Assembly (NCBI RefSeq): GCF_024204685.1 | Contig: NZ_CP100350.1 | Span: 3,808,501 to 3,872,500, forward strand | Length of the DNA: 64,000 bases | Reading direction: 5' to 3' | Origin: Gilvimarinus sp. DA14 | Lineage (GTDB): Bacteria > Pseudomonadota > Gammaproteobacteria > Pseudomonadales > Cellvibrionaceae | Shown here: positions 42,417 through 53,565 of the stretch, in pieces | Layout of the letters: each line of letters starts with the position of its first letter | How positions within the stretch are numbered: the stretch's first letter is position 1 | Notes under the pieces: model-generated | Seen by the model: only the letters and a program-made list of their open reading frames with translations | The model's database searches: none | What the model was told of the DNA's origin: nothing | Position numbers and translations under genes: made by a program

Positions 42417-43772
42417 ATGACTCATCCCGTCGTTCGCACACTGCAAGATCTTGCCTTCCAGCACCACGCCAGCCGGTGGCTGGTGGGCTTTAGTGGTGGC
42501 TTGGATTCAACCGTACTCTTGCATAGTTTAAGTGCTGCCCAGCTGAGCACGCCGGTAGTTGCGGTGCACGTTCACCACGGTCTGTCGCCCAATGCCGATA
42601 GCTGGCAGCGCCATTGTAAGGCGGTGTGCGACAGCCTTGAGGTGCCGCTACTGACTCAGCGGCTAGGTTTGCATTCGCCTACAGGCAACCTTGAAGAGCG
42701 CGCCCGCCAGGCTCGTTATCAGGCGATCAAAGAGTTAACCCAGCCCGGCGATGTGGTGCTGTTGGGGCACCATCGCGACGATCAGGCCGAGACGTTACTG
42801 TACCGATTGATGCGCGGCGCCGGGGTCAAAGGCCTGGCGGCGATGGGTGAGCATCGCCGTCTGGGCAATGCCAACCTTTGGCGGCCGCTGCTCCATTACA
42901 GCCGGGCCGAGCTGCTCGCCTACGCTCGCGAGCACGGCTTGCAGTGGATAGAAGACGAGTCCAACCAGCAACTGCATTTTGATCGCAATTATTTGCGCCA
43001 GCAGGTGTTGCCCGCACTAACCGAGCGCTGGCCCGAGGCCAGCAAAGCCATGACGCAAAGTGCTGAGCACTGCCGTGAGGCGCAATCACTGCTTACCGAT
43101 TTAGCCATTCTGGATAGCCAACAACTGGCCGAGCGCCCCGAGCCCGGCGGTTGCAGTGTTGATCTTGCGCATCTGCGTGCATTACCCCCAAGGCGGCAGA
43201 AAAACTACCTGCGCTACTGGCTCGATGAACGTTTCGGGGTCAGCATCAGTCGTCAGGCGCAAGTGGATATCGAGCAGCAGCTGCTGGGAGAGGGCACCAG
43301 CGTGGCCGCCAGAATCTTTGTGGCACAGGTGCAACTGTGCTGCTTTGCCGACCGGCTTTACGCGCTCGATGCCCGCGCCCAGTGGGCGCCGGGCGCGGAT
43401 GAGCCGAGCTTGCCTTGGCAGACGGTTACCAAGCCACTGGCCCTACCGGGCGGCGATTGCCTCAGTCTTAAACCTGCCACCTGCAAGGGCATCCACCCCG
43501 ATTACTTAACGGGCAAGCTCGAGGTGCGCTGGCGCCAGGGCGGCGAGCGCTGCCAGCCTGCCGGGCGCGGGCATTCACAAACCCTTAAAAAACTGCTGCA
43601 AGAATACCAAGTGCCCACTTGGCTGCGCCCACGGGTGCCGCTGTTATTTATTGACGGCGAGCTGGCGGCCGTGGGCGATTACTGGGTTAACCAGGCTTTT
43701 ACTGGCGAGGGGGCTCGTGTAATGGCGTTGCAATGGAGTTTCGAACCCCGACAAAGCCCAACTTCTGATTGA
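42417..43772 (+). CDS. tilS: tRNA(Ile)-lysidine synthase
   Basis: A 451-residue ATP-dependent enzyme that converts cytidine-34 of tRNA-Ile(CAU) to lysidine, an essential step. The PP-loop is VGFSGGLDSTVLLHSL. AVHVHHGLSPNADSW and LLGHHRDDQAETLLYRLMRGAG are the specific family motifs. The C-terminal TilS domains end with VRWRQGGERCQPAGRGHSQT and LLFIDGELAAVGDYWV. The ATG at 42417 is preferred over an earlier in-frame start. It is divergent from the S9 peptidase. Confidence 0.95.
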   Translation: MTHPVVRTLQDLAFQHHASRWLVGFSGGLDSTVLLHSLSAAQLSTPVVAVHVHHGLSPNADSWQRHCKAVCDSLEVPLLTQRLGLHSPTGNLEERARQARYQAIKELTQPGDVVLLGHHRDDQAETLLYRLMRGAGVKGLAAMGEHRRLGNANLWRPLLHYSRAELLAYAREHGLQWIEDESNQQLHFDRNYLRQQVLPALTERWPEASKAMTQSAEHCREAQSLLTDLAILDSQQLAERPEPGGCSVDLAHLRALPPRRQKNYLRYWLDERFGVSISRQAQVDIEQQLLGEGTSVAARIFVAQVQLCCFADRLYALDARAQWAPGADEPSLPWQTVTKPLALPGGDCLSLKPATCKGIHPDYLTGKLEVRWRQGGERCQPAGRGHSQTLKKLLQEYQVPTWLRPRVPLLFIDGELAAVGDYWVNQAFTGEGARVMALQWSFEPRQSPTSD

Positions 43773-43879
43773 GCATCAGGGGGCTTTCTGGTATTCTGGC
43801 GCCCCATCTGAAAGCACTTCTTGAGCCATGGATGCGGTCCGCACTGATCGCTGCAAAGCCTTTGATGTGCACCGAATGA

Positions 43880-45556
<1,677 letters not shown>

Positions 45557-45562
45557 CCTTAC

Positions 45563-45586
45563 AATGCCCGGTACGCCGGGCATTTT
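45563..45586 (+). terminator. Hairpin between pyrG and kdsA
   Basis: ATGCCCGG, a TACG loop and CCGGGCAT followed by TTT, seven bases after the pyrG stop. It is short and close to the kdsA start, so it could be a partial terminator or attenuator. Confidence 0.6.
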
Positions 45587-45591
45587 CGTGA

Positions 45592-47795
<2,204 letters not shown>

Positions 47796-47859
47796 GTTTT
47801 TGACGCTAATATCGCTTTAAGTTTTGGTGGTGCGCCTTTGGGTGCACCGCCTTTAAGAA

Positions 47860-47892
47860 AGCCCCGCTTTGGTTGCAGAGTGGGGCTTTTTT
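47860..47892 (+). terminator. Strong intrinsic terminator of eno
   Basis: AGCCCCGCTTTG, a GTTG loop and CAGAGTGGGGCT form a 12-pair stem with two G-U pairs, followed by six T residues. It lies 65 bases after the stop. Confidence 0.85.
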
Positions 47893-47902
47893 GATTTTTG
47901 GG

Positions 47903-47923
47903 GCCGCTAAAGCGGGCTTTTTT
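47903..47923 (+). terminator. Second, back-up terminator
   Basis: A small GC stem (CCGCT / AGCGG) followed by GCTTTTTTAT, eleven bases after the first terminator. Confidence 0.55.
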
Positions 47924-48547
47924 ATATGCCCGGGTCGCCGGGCGTGCGAGTTACTTTTTTCGGCAAAAAGTAACCAAAAACCTCGCCCAACAACTGGCCC
48001 CTGCGGGGTTCCCTCGCTCCAGCCAATTTTAGCGGTCGATCTAAACCGCACATCCATGTGCGCTTAGACCTTTCGCGCTCGTCCAGAGCGCTCAACCCCT
48101 AAAATCGGCTTCCACTCGGCTCAGTCGTAAACGGGCGAAAACCCCACGCGAGCTCGTTGCTTTATAGCTCTGAAATTACTTTTCTGCATCAGGCGCAGAG
48201 TGGGTGGGCTACTTCTTTGTGGGGCAAATAAGTAGTCAAGAGGCTCAACCCGAAGATCTAAGCCTTCGGCGCGAAGCGTCCGGCCAGTAAGCGTAGCTGG
48301 CTGTAATTTTTAGCGCCGGTGTCGGATTATTAGCACTGCACCCCGTGCTCAAGGGAAACCTTTGAATACTGGGGGTGAAGGGGAGGTCGGAGAATAATAT
48401 TTTTCTCGATAATTCAATAAGTTGCTGGATCTTGCACGGTAGAATAAAAAAGATTAAATTAAACCCTCAATAAATACGAGTCGCACTTTCCCCAGACAAG
48501 GAGCTGTCAAAATATGTCTTTTCCCCTCTATTTTCAACGGCTTCCAT
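47924..48547. repeat. Repeat-rich non-coding stretch after eno
   Basis: No coding region is supported here. The segment includes GTTACTTTTT-TCGGC-AAAAAGTAAC (47950-47974, perfect 10-bp arms), enclosed by GGGCG...CGAG and CTCGCCC. It continues with several short self-complementary GC stretches to about 48400, then turns AT-rich. The GTTACTTTTT...AAAAAGTAACC block is of a kind I recall as scattered through gammaproteobacterial genomes, often mis-annotated as small ORFs. It separates the housekeeping block from the cassette array. Confidence 0.45.
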
Positions 48548-48626
48548 ACTTAACTTCATCCAGTCTCTATAGGGGATAGGGTGATAGGTGAAAGTACGAC
48601 TGAGTCGCATGAATTAGCTGTTATGG
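48548..48626 (+). other. Possible degenerate attC/attI site before the first cassette
   Basis: ACTTAAC at 48548-48554 fits the left attC core RYYYAAC. GTTATGG at 48620-48626 is close to the right core GTTRRRY, and resembles the GTTATGC that starts cassette 4. The interval between is only weakly self-complementary, so this is tentative. Confidence 0.25.
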
Positions 48627-48635
48627 CTTGAAGAG

Positions 48636-48983
48636 ATGAAGACACTTTCGATTGCAATCATTCTTTTCGTTGTCGGATGCAGTTCTACCAACGAACAGTG
48701 GGCAACCGTAGAGCGGGATTGTCAATTCACTTCAGCAGAGCGCGAAGCTGCTTGGGGCAACGTTGTATCCCATGTTCGCTCTGAACATGAAGATCATGCT
48801 AAGTTTTGCGAACTTGAAGAGTCCTCTGAACAGCAAAGTTTTTTGGTAGTGCAGGGCGAATGCCGTGTATACCTTGGTTGCTCAAAGACTGTTGATGGTG
48901 AATTTCTCACGCATGGGGACATGCTTGTGGTAGTTGATGAAAAGACCCAAGAAGTTGTAAGAGCATACGGTGTGAAATGGTAG
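48636..48983 (+). CDS. Cassette gene 1: small lipoprotein
   Basis: A 115-residue protein with a lipoprotein signal peptide (MKTLSIAIILFVVGCSSTNE), lipobox VVGC with Cys15. The mature part has four further cysteines and an even beta-like pattern ending TQEVVRAYGVKW. I do not recognise a family; it has no paralogue in the window. It is immediately followed by attC1. Confidence 0.7.
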   Translation: MKTLSIAIILFVVGCSSTNEQWATVERDCQFTSAEREAAWGNVVSHVRSEHEDHAKFCELEESSEQQSFLVVQGECRVYLGCSKTVDGEFLTHGDMLVVVDEKTQEVVRAYGVKW

Positions 48984-48991
48984 GCCGCAGC

Positions 48992-49050
48992 CATAACAAA
49001 CGCGTCAAACGCGACGCTCGTACCTCGCGCGCTTTACGCGGGCGTTAAGT
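48992..49050 (+). other. attC site 1
   Basis: The left end is CATAACAAACGCG and the right end GGCGTTAAGT (core GTTAAGT at 49044-49050). The 59 bases are imperfectly self-complementary (CGCGTC...GACGCTCG, CGCGCGCTTTACGCG). It is almost identical to attC3. Confidence 0.82.
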
Positions 49051-49056
49051 GTCTAC

Positions 49057-49311
49057 ATGAATAAAATGCAATCAACAAAAGAGTTTTGGGTTTCATTTTT
49101 GGCGGCATCCTTATTAATGTTTGGGCTTGGTATAGTTCTACACAATTGGCTGGCTGCTATCTTGGTAATATTTGTATGTATGGCTTTCTCAATTAGCGTA
49201 GCGTTTAATAAAAACAAGCCTCTTATTGCAGGCACTTATGGCGGGGTTGTTACTGGAATGGGCTTGTCACTTTTATTTCTGCTTTTCGGCCCTATTCAAT
49301 TTTATGGCTAA
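49057..49311 (+). CDS. Cassette gene 2: small membrane protein
   Basis: An 84-residue protein starting seven bases after the attC1 core. It has about three hydrophobic segments: FWVSFLAASLLMFGLGIVLH, LAAILVIFVCMAFSISVAF and GVVTGMGLSLLFLLFGPI. No family is recognised. attC2 begins three bases after the stop codon. Confidence 0.65.
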   Translation: MNKMQSTKEFWVSFLAASLLMFGLGIVLHNWLAAILVIFVCMAFSISVAFNKNKPLIAGTYGGVVTGMGLSLLFLLFGPIQFYG

Positions 49312-49313
49312 GA

Positions 49314-49411
49314 ACTTAACAAGTTTATTAAAAATCGTTACGGCCAAAAAAAGCGGCCTTCACTGGACAGCCTACGCTACGCTTCGGCTGCTGTTTATAA
49401 AGGCGTTAGGA
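49314..49411 (+). other. attC site 2
   Basis: The left core is ACTTAAC (49314-49320, perfect RYYYAAC) and the right core GTTAGGA (49405-49411). The 98-base interior has the paired CTGGACAGCC...GGCTGCTG type arms. It is longer and of a different sequence class from attC1 and attC3. Confidence 0.8.
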
Positions 49412-49418
49412 GCAATCG

Positions 49419-49817
49419 ATGCTGAGACCCTTGCTAATTTTGTGCACTCTGGCAGCAAACTTTGCTTATGCCGAAGATGTCTTCACGTACCGTATTGCGC
49501 CCGAGTGCATTGTTGACATCGAAATCGTTGAAAACGCCAACATCTATCCTCCCGAAAAGAGAAAGTACCAGATCAATATTCGCCTCGAAGACAGCGAAGG
49601 AGAAAAGTTCGAGAAATTCACGAGAGAAATAATCGGATCGAAACTAGAAATCACAAACGGCTTCGGTGAATCGTTGAACTTTCCATCCAGTAAGGTGGTT
49701 ACAGAAATCGGTAGCACATTTCGCCTCTCGCCATACGCAACGCTATTAAAATCGGAAGAAGCCGTTAAAATACTTAAAGTAAAGGGAGGGCGCTGTGGCA
49801 GAGACCGAAGCTCCTAA
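49419..49817 (+). CDS. Cassette gene 3: secreted small protein
   Basis: A 132-residue protein with a signal peptide (MLRPLLILCTLAANFAYA, cleavage near AYA-ED). The mature part looks like a single beta-rich domain with Lys/Glu-rich strands and two cysteines. It starts eight bases after the attC2 core. Function and family unknown. Confidence 0.65.
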   Translation: MLRPLLILCTLAANFAYAEDVFTYRIAPECIVDIEIVENANIYPPEKRKYQINIRLEDSEGEKFEKFTREIIGSKLEITNGFGESLNFPSSKVVTEIGSTFRLSPYATLLKSEEAVKILKVKGGRCGRDRSS

Positions 49818-49871
49818 CAAACGCGTCAAATGCGACGCTCGTACCTCGCGCGCTTTACACGGGCGTTATGC
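49812..49871 (+). other. attC site 3
   Basis: The left end is CCTAACAAACGCG and the right core GTTATGC (49865-49871). Between the cores it differs from attC1 by only two substitutions, so one was probably duplicated from the other or both came from the same source array. It overlaps the last codons of cassette gene 3. Confidence 0.82.
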
Positions 49872-49885
49872 GAAATGAGAGCGTC

Positions 49886-50233
49886 ATGAATCTAAGTCGC
49901 CTAGAGTATTTGGCAATGGCCCTTGGTGGGTTGGTAGCAATTATGGCTATCCTATAGGTGCTAAGCGGCCTCCAGCAGCCCGAAATAGTACTCGAAACAA
50001 GAAAGTTGATCTTTTGCTTTAGTGGGTATGTTAAATATGTGATGAGCATATCAGTTATAGTTTTCTTTCTGACATTGGCTTATACAGTTTACTCCGGGCG
50101 AAAATTGCTAGAATCTAGCAATAAAAAAATAGTCACGGTAGGGGGCAGGTCATCTTTCGCGGTCAGTATCTTTCTATTATCTATGGCTAGTATTGTTATT
50201 TGCCTCATCATGGCGAGCCGCAGTTGTGCTTAG
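49886..50233 (+). pseudogene. Cassette gene 4: membrane protein interrupted by an in-frame TAG
   Basis: An ATG at 49886, 14 bases after the attC3 core, opens a frame of 23 codons with a hydrophobic helix (MALGGLVAIMAIL). This meets TAG at 49955-49957 and continues in the same frame to 50233. The second part (91 codons from a GTG at 49958) has two more hydrophobic segments: YVMSISVIVFFLTLAYTVYS and FAVSIFLLSMASIVICLIM. The simplest reading is a cassette membrane protein with a recent nonsense mutation. The alternative is a real start at GTG 49958, but it has no ribosome site. Family unknown. Confidence 0.55.
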
Positions 50234-50236
50234 CTC

Positions 50237-50326
50237 ACATAACAAGTTTGTCAACGAACGCACTTCGTGCTGGACAGCTAAAAGCGTGGCTTCGCCACAA
50301 CGCTGCCCGCTACAAAGGCATTACGT
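50237..50326 (+). other. attC site 4 (right core altered)
   Basis: The left end is ACATAACAAG (50237-50246). The right end reads GGCATTACGT, i.e. ATTACGT where GTTRRRY is expected, so the invariant G at the crossover is lost. The interior has the usual paired arms (GCACTTCGTGC, GTGGCTTCGCCAC). Confidence 0.65.
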
Positions 50327-50330
50327 GTGA

Positions 50331-50621
50331 ATGGAAAGTATGAATTTAACTCAAGAAGAAAAAGCGGTTGTAGAACAATATCTACATGACGACCTAAGTT
50401 TCCGATACGCATTGATGGCGTATTGGCCTTATTTGATCCCATCTGTTTTTATGGCTGGCTACGGCCTTTTAAATAAAGAATATGTCGCTTTGTCTATTGC
50501 ATTTGCTCTGTTATTCTCAATGGCAATTTGGTTTTTGTATAACTCTGGCAAAGCTGGCAGAACGTTACAAAGCGCTCTAAAAAAATATCACCAAGCGTCC
50601 ACGATATCGAATGAAGAGTAA
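50331..50621 (+). CDS. Cassette gene 5: small membrane protein
   Basis: A 96-residue protein with an N-terminal acidic helix (LTQEEKAVVEQYLHDDLSF) and two membrane helices (YLIPSVFMAGYGLL and YVALSIAFALLFSMAIWFLY), then a basic tail. The ATG at 50331 lies 5 bases after the attC4 core; an ATG at 50340 is also possible. No family is recognised. Confidence 0.65.
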   Translation: MESMNLTQEEKAVVEQYLHDDLSFRYALMAYWPYLIPSVFMAGYGLLNKEYVALSIAFALLFSMAIWFLYNSGKAGRTLQSALKKYHQASTISNEE

Positions 50622-50623
50622 AC

Positions 50624-50689
50624 ACGTAACAAACGCGTGCAATTCGCCGCAAAAACGCGGCCCGACTCGCTACCGCTCAGAGGTTGAGG
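50624..50689 (+). other. attC site 5, truncated or degenerate
   Basis: ACGTAACAAACGCGTGC is a good left end, three bases after the cassette 5 stop codon. The only candidate right core is GTTGAGG (50683-50689), which misses the final pyrimidine, and the expected GGGCGTTA is absent. This marks the decayed end of the array. Confidence 0.5.
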
Positions 50690-50774
50690 GTCAAGTCTCT
50701 GAGTTTTGATCTTTACAGGCATCTGCCTGCCAAGGTAATCAAGATGAAAACCCTTTCTGATTACTATGAAAACG

Positions 50775-51386
50775 CTACAACCACCCCTTCTGCTGTGCTA
50801 TTCGTGCGGCGTCTATGCGGTTGGTGGCGTTGAGTTTGGCGATCGCTTCCGATAAATAATTGCGCACGGTGCCTTCCGATAAAAACAGTAATTTGGCTAT
50901 TTCTGCCGTGGATTTTCCTTCGCCCGCCAGGCGCAGGGCTTTTCTTTCTTTGTCGGATAGTGGGTCGGTGTCATCCAGTGCGGCTATGGCAAGCTCGGGG
51001 TCGATGACCTTTTTGCCGGACATGACTTTGCGTATGGCCTCGGCTAGCTGTTCTGAAGGGGCGTCTTTTAGTAGGAAGCCATCAACCCCAGCGCCAAGGG
51101 CTCTTTTGATGTAGCCCGCACGGCCGAAGGTGGTGACGATTACCGTTTTGAGTTGAGGAAAGTGCTGGTGTGCGTATTCGATCAGTTCAATGCCGCTGAT
51201 AAGCGGCATTTCTATATCGGTTAGGAGTAGGTCCGCTTCAGCCTCTTGTAGCAGCTCTTGAGCGCGCTTGCCGTTTTCGGCTTGGGCTACTACTTCTAAA
51301 TCGTTTTCCAGCTGTAGAAGTGCGCATAAGGCGCCCCTTACGAGGCTTTGGTCTTCTGCGAGTAAGATCTTTATATTATTCGGCAT
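50775..51386 (-). CDS. NarL/LuxR-family response regulator
   Basis: A 203-residue two-component regulator. The receiver domain has KILLAEDQSLVRGAL (acidic pair), the phospho-acceptor in DLLLTDIEMPLISGIELI, and the conserved Lys in GFLLKDAPSEQL. The C-terminal LuxR-type helix-turn-helix is LSDKERKALRLAGEGKSTAE, followed by LFLSEGTVRNYLSEAIAKL. It is of the DesR/LiaR kind. Its start overlaps the histidine kinase gene by 11 bases, so the pair is a cognate system. Confidence 0.93.
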   Translation of the reverse strand: MPNNIKILLAEDQSLVRGALCALLQLENDLEVVAQAENGKRAQELLQEAEADLLLTDIEMPLISGIELIEYAHQHFPQLKTVIVTTFGRAGYIKRALGAGVDGFLLKDAPSEQLAEAIRKVMSGKKVIDPELAIAALDDTDPLSDKERKALRLAGEGKSTAEIAKLLFLSEGTVRNYLSEAIAKLNATNRIDAARIAQQKGWL

Positions 51387-52464
51387 GGGGGATAATAACC
51401 CTGATCTGAAAACCGTTAGTGTTGCTTATTTCTGCGCCGCCTCCAAGTTCTTCGGCGCGCTCTTTTATACCGCGCAAACCATGGCCGTAGGCAAATTGAC
51501 CCGTGCTGCCATCATCGGAAACGATAAGCTGAATATCTTTGTCGGATTCAGATAAGTGAATGGACGCGGCGCTGCCCGAGCTGTGGCGAACAATATTGGT
51601 GACGGATTCGGTGATGATTAACATCAAGGTCGCTTCAATAACGGGGGCAGGTTTTGTTAGTTGTTGGCTAACCCTAGTGGTAAAGCCTGCGGCTTTGAGC
51701 TTTTCCTTTAGGTTGGCGAGTTGTTCGCCGAGGCCGGTTTTGCGATAGCCGCTGATGGCTTGGCGCACTTCGGATAATGATTCGCTGGCAAGTGTGGCAA
51801 CCTCGTTAATTTCGCGCAGCGCTTGCTGGGTGTCGCCCTTATCGCCCAGCTTTTTTGCCAGCTGTGCCTTTAGTGCAATGCTTGATAACGTGTGGCCCAG
51901 TGTGTCGTGAAGGTCGCGGGCGATGCGTTCGCGTTCGGCGACTTTAATTAACTGGCGTTTTTCTTCGGCGTTTTCTTCTTCGCGGATGGCAAAGCGAGTG
52001 GTTGTTTGTATATAAAGCCCCATAAACGCCATGCAGACCGTCGGAATGATTGATGGCAATATAAAGTAGCTGTGCCACAGGTTATGCACGTGTGCAGCAA
52101 AGAATATAGAACTACAGATAACGCCTAGGGCAACCAATGCTTGCCAGCGGTTGAGATAAAAGCCGGCGAAAAAGGCGGTGTAGCCAAATATTACCCCCGC
52201 CGAAGGGTTGTAGCGCGTGGAGATGATGGCCAGCGTGAGCATAACCAACAGCATAGGAAGTACCCAGGGCAGGGGGCAGTCGGTCAGGCGCGCGTAGCAC
52301 AGCGTAAAAAGCCCATAAAAGAACAGTGATGTCAGCACAAAGTGGCTGGTAAGCGGCATGGAAAAAAAGGAAAAAAAGTAAAACGCACTGAACATAAACG
52401 ATAGCCAGCTCCAGGGCCGACTGATTCTTAATCTGTCAGGTGCTGCATTGCTCTCGGCGTACAT
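51376..52464 (-). CDS. DesK-type sensor histidine kinase
   Basis: A 362-residue membrane kinase. The N-terminal about 150 residues contain several hydrophobic helices (for example FMFSAFYFFSFFSMPL and WVLPMLLVMLTLAIIS) and no large periplasmic domain, as in DesK sensors of membrane state. A linker coiled coil leads to the HisKA_3 box ERIARDLHDTLGHTLSSIAL with the phospho-His. The ATPase domain has ESVTNIVRHSSGSAASI and VSDDGSTGQFAYGHGLRGIKERA. The signal is unknown; membrane physical state or an envelope stress is plausible. Confidence 0.92.
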   Translation of the reverse strand: MYAESNAAPDRLRISRPWSWLSFMFSAFYFFSFFSMPLTSHFVLTSLFFYGLFTLCYARLTDCPLPWVLPMLLVMLTLAIISTRYNPSAGVIFGYTAFFAGFYLNRWQALVALGVICSSIFFAAHVHNLWHSYFILPSIIPTVCMAFMGLYIQTTTRFAIREEENAEEKRQLIKVAERERIARDLHDTLGHTLSSIALKAQLAKKLGDKGDTQQALREINEVATLASESLSEVRQAISGYRKTGLGEQLANLKEKLKAAGFTTRVSQQLTKPAPVIEATLMLIITESVTNIVRHSSGSAASIHLSESDKDIQLIVSDDGSTGQFAYGHGLRGIKERAEELGGGAEISNTNGFQIRVIIPHAE

Positions 52465-52518
52465 AGTCTCTCCGACTGGCTGGCACGTCCTTGTGCCGAA
52501 TCATAAGATGGGTGGGCT

Positions 52519-53214
52519 TTATTGAGAGTTGCTGCTTAGTAAATGTTGGGCCCAGCTGTTGTTGGGCTCCAGCTCAGTCGCCGTTTGAAAGTGCTCCAGC
52601 GCTTCGTTTTTGTCACCCTGTTCCATTAGCGTTAGGCCTAACCAAATATGCGCTTCAGCGTGGCCCCAATAGATTCCGGAGTTTACATCATCCTGGTAGT
52701 ATTTTACGGCTTTGGTCAGTGATTGACGGGCGTTTTCTTTGCTGCCGCCATAGGCCACCGGGGTATTAAATTCAATAATGCCTTTGATCATGTTGACTCT
52801 GGGGCTAGCAGGCGCCAGGGCTTGGGCTTTTGCCAGGGCGTCGTACGACTTTTGCCCGTAGCTTGCGGCTTTGCCCGGCTCTAAAGTGATGGTGTACCCA
52901 TGCACATTAGCCAGCAGGGCGAGTGCTTCGGCATCGTCGGGGTGCTCGGCAAGGTGTGACTCGAGCTTTTCGATCAGGTTATTAAAAGTGTGTTTAGCTC
53001 TTTCGGCCTGTTGTGAAAAGCTATAGAGCATACCCAGGCGGTATTCCGCCAAGAGCTGGTCATAGCCCCGCGTCTCATCGACTAGCGATGCCAGGGTATC
53101 TGTCTGAGCCTTTTGGTAGGCGTTTTCGATCGCATCAATGTCAGCTTGTCCGGCTAATGCCGATGTGGTTGTGGCGAGTAAAACGGTTGCGATAAATCTA
53201 CTGAATCTGTTCAT
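52519..53214 (-). CDS. Exported TPR-repeat protein
   Basis: A 231-residue protein with a signal peptide (MNRFSRFIATVLLATTTSALA) after a strong AAGGAGA. At least four helical repeats follow, the clearest being DAEALALLANVHGYTITLEP, PASPRVNMIKGIIEFNTP and AHIWLGLTLMEQGDKNEALE with HFQTATELEPNNSWAQH. It probably works as a periplasmic scaffold. It is upstream of the kinase-regulator pair on the same strand, so it may be part of that system or its target. Confidence 0.75.
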   Translation of the reverse strand: MNRFSRFIATVLLATTTSALAGQADIDAIENAYQKAQTDTLASLVDETRGYDQLLAEYRLGMLYSFSQQAERAKHTFNNLIEKLESHLAEHPDDAEALALLANVHGYTITLEPGKAASYGQKSYDALAKAQALAPASPRVNMIKGIIEFNTPVAYGGSKENARQSLTKAVKYYQDDVNSGIYWGHAEAHIWLGLTLMEQGDKNEALEHFQTATELEPNNSWAQHLLSSNSQ

Positions 53215-53310
53215 TGTGTTTCTCCTTGAGTAAACCGCTGTGTTGTGAGGTGTTTCCGTTGCTGCGGTGAAGCCAGTTTCTGCGATTTGTTAGTGCTGCG
53301 TAATAGAGGT

Positions 53311-53340
53311 TTGTCATCTCTTGGTATGACTTTTGTCATA
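53311..53340. promoter_or_regulatory. Candidate operator of the TPR/two-component operon
   Basis: TATGAC-TTTT-GTCATA (53325-53340) is a perfect inverted repeat, and a third half-site, TTGTCAT, lies at 53311-53317. It is about 100 bases upstream of the TPR gene. A NarL-type regulator such as the downstream one is a natural candidate to bind. Confidence 0.4.
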
Positions 53341-53481
53341 AATAGAACTCAAGGCGTTTAATGGCGTGGTTGGGTAAGGGTAGAGAACTGGGGAGTGCTG
53401 TATCTTTCTTATTCTGGCCTGCTTTAGAGGTGTCGCATTGCTAGGGTTATTGCAAGTAAAGCTAAATGGTTATGTTCATTT

Positions 53482-53565
53482 TATCGATAACATTAGGGCT
53501 GTCTTAAGCGTCAATTTTTTCCCTTAATTAAGAAAAGTTCTGTCAAAAAATTCGGTATCGATAAC
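53482..53565 (+). promoter_or_regulatory. Two TATCGATAAC motifs upstream of the LPMO gene
   Basis: Identical 10-mers at 53482-53491 and 53556-53565. The same sequence occurs between glk and the GH3 gene. They sit 272-355 bases before the LPMO start, in a gene-free AT-rich region (53215-53836) that should hold its promoter. Confidence 0.4.

Larger units (their letters stand above)
48620..50689 (+). mobile_element. Integron-type gene cassette array without an integrase in the window (CALIN-like)
   Basis: Five short genes, all on the plus strand, are each followed by an attC-like element with RYYYAAC/GTTRRRY-type ends. Three of these elements share the AACAAACGCG left end, and two are almost identical over about 55 bases. 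Gene starts lie 5-15 bases after the right core of each site, which is the normal cassette layout. The region is more AT-rich than its flanks. No tyrosine recombinase (intI) gene is recognisable between 47796 and 53836. The array may be a cluster of attC sites lacking integrase, or the integrase may lie outside the window. Confidence 0.8.

Noticed and set aside
47806-48057. An 83-codon minus-strand frame after eno
   Set aside because: It runs through both eno terminators and the GTTACTTTTT repeat, a type of repeat often mistaken for genes.
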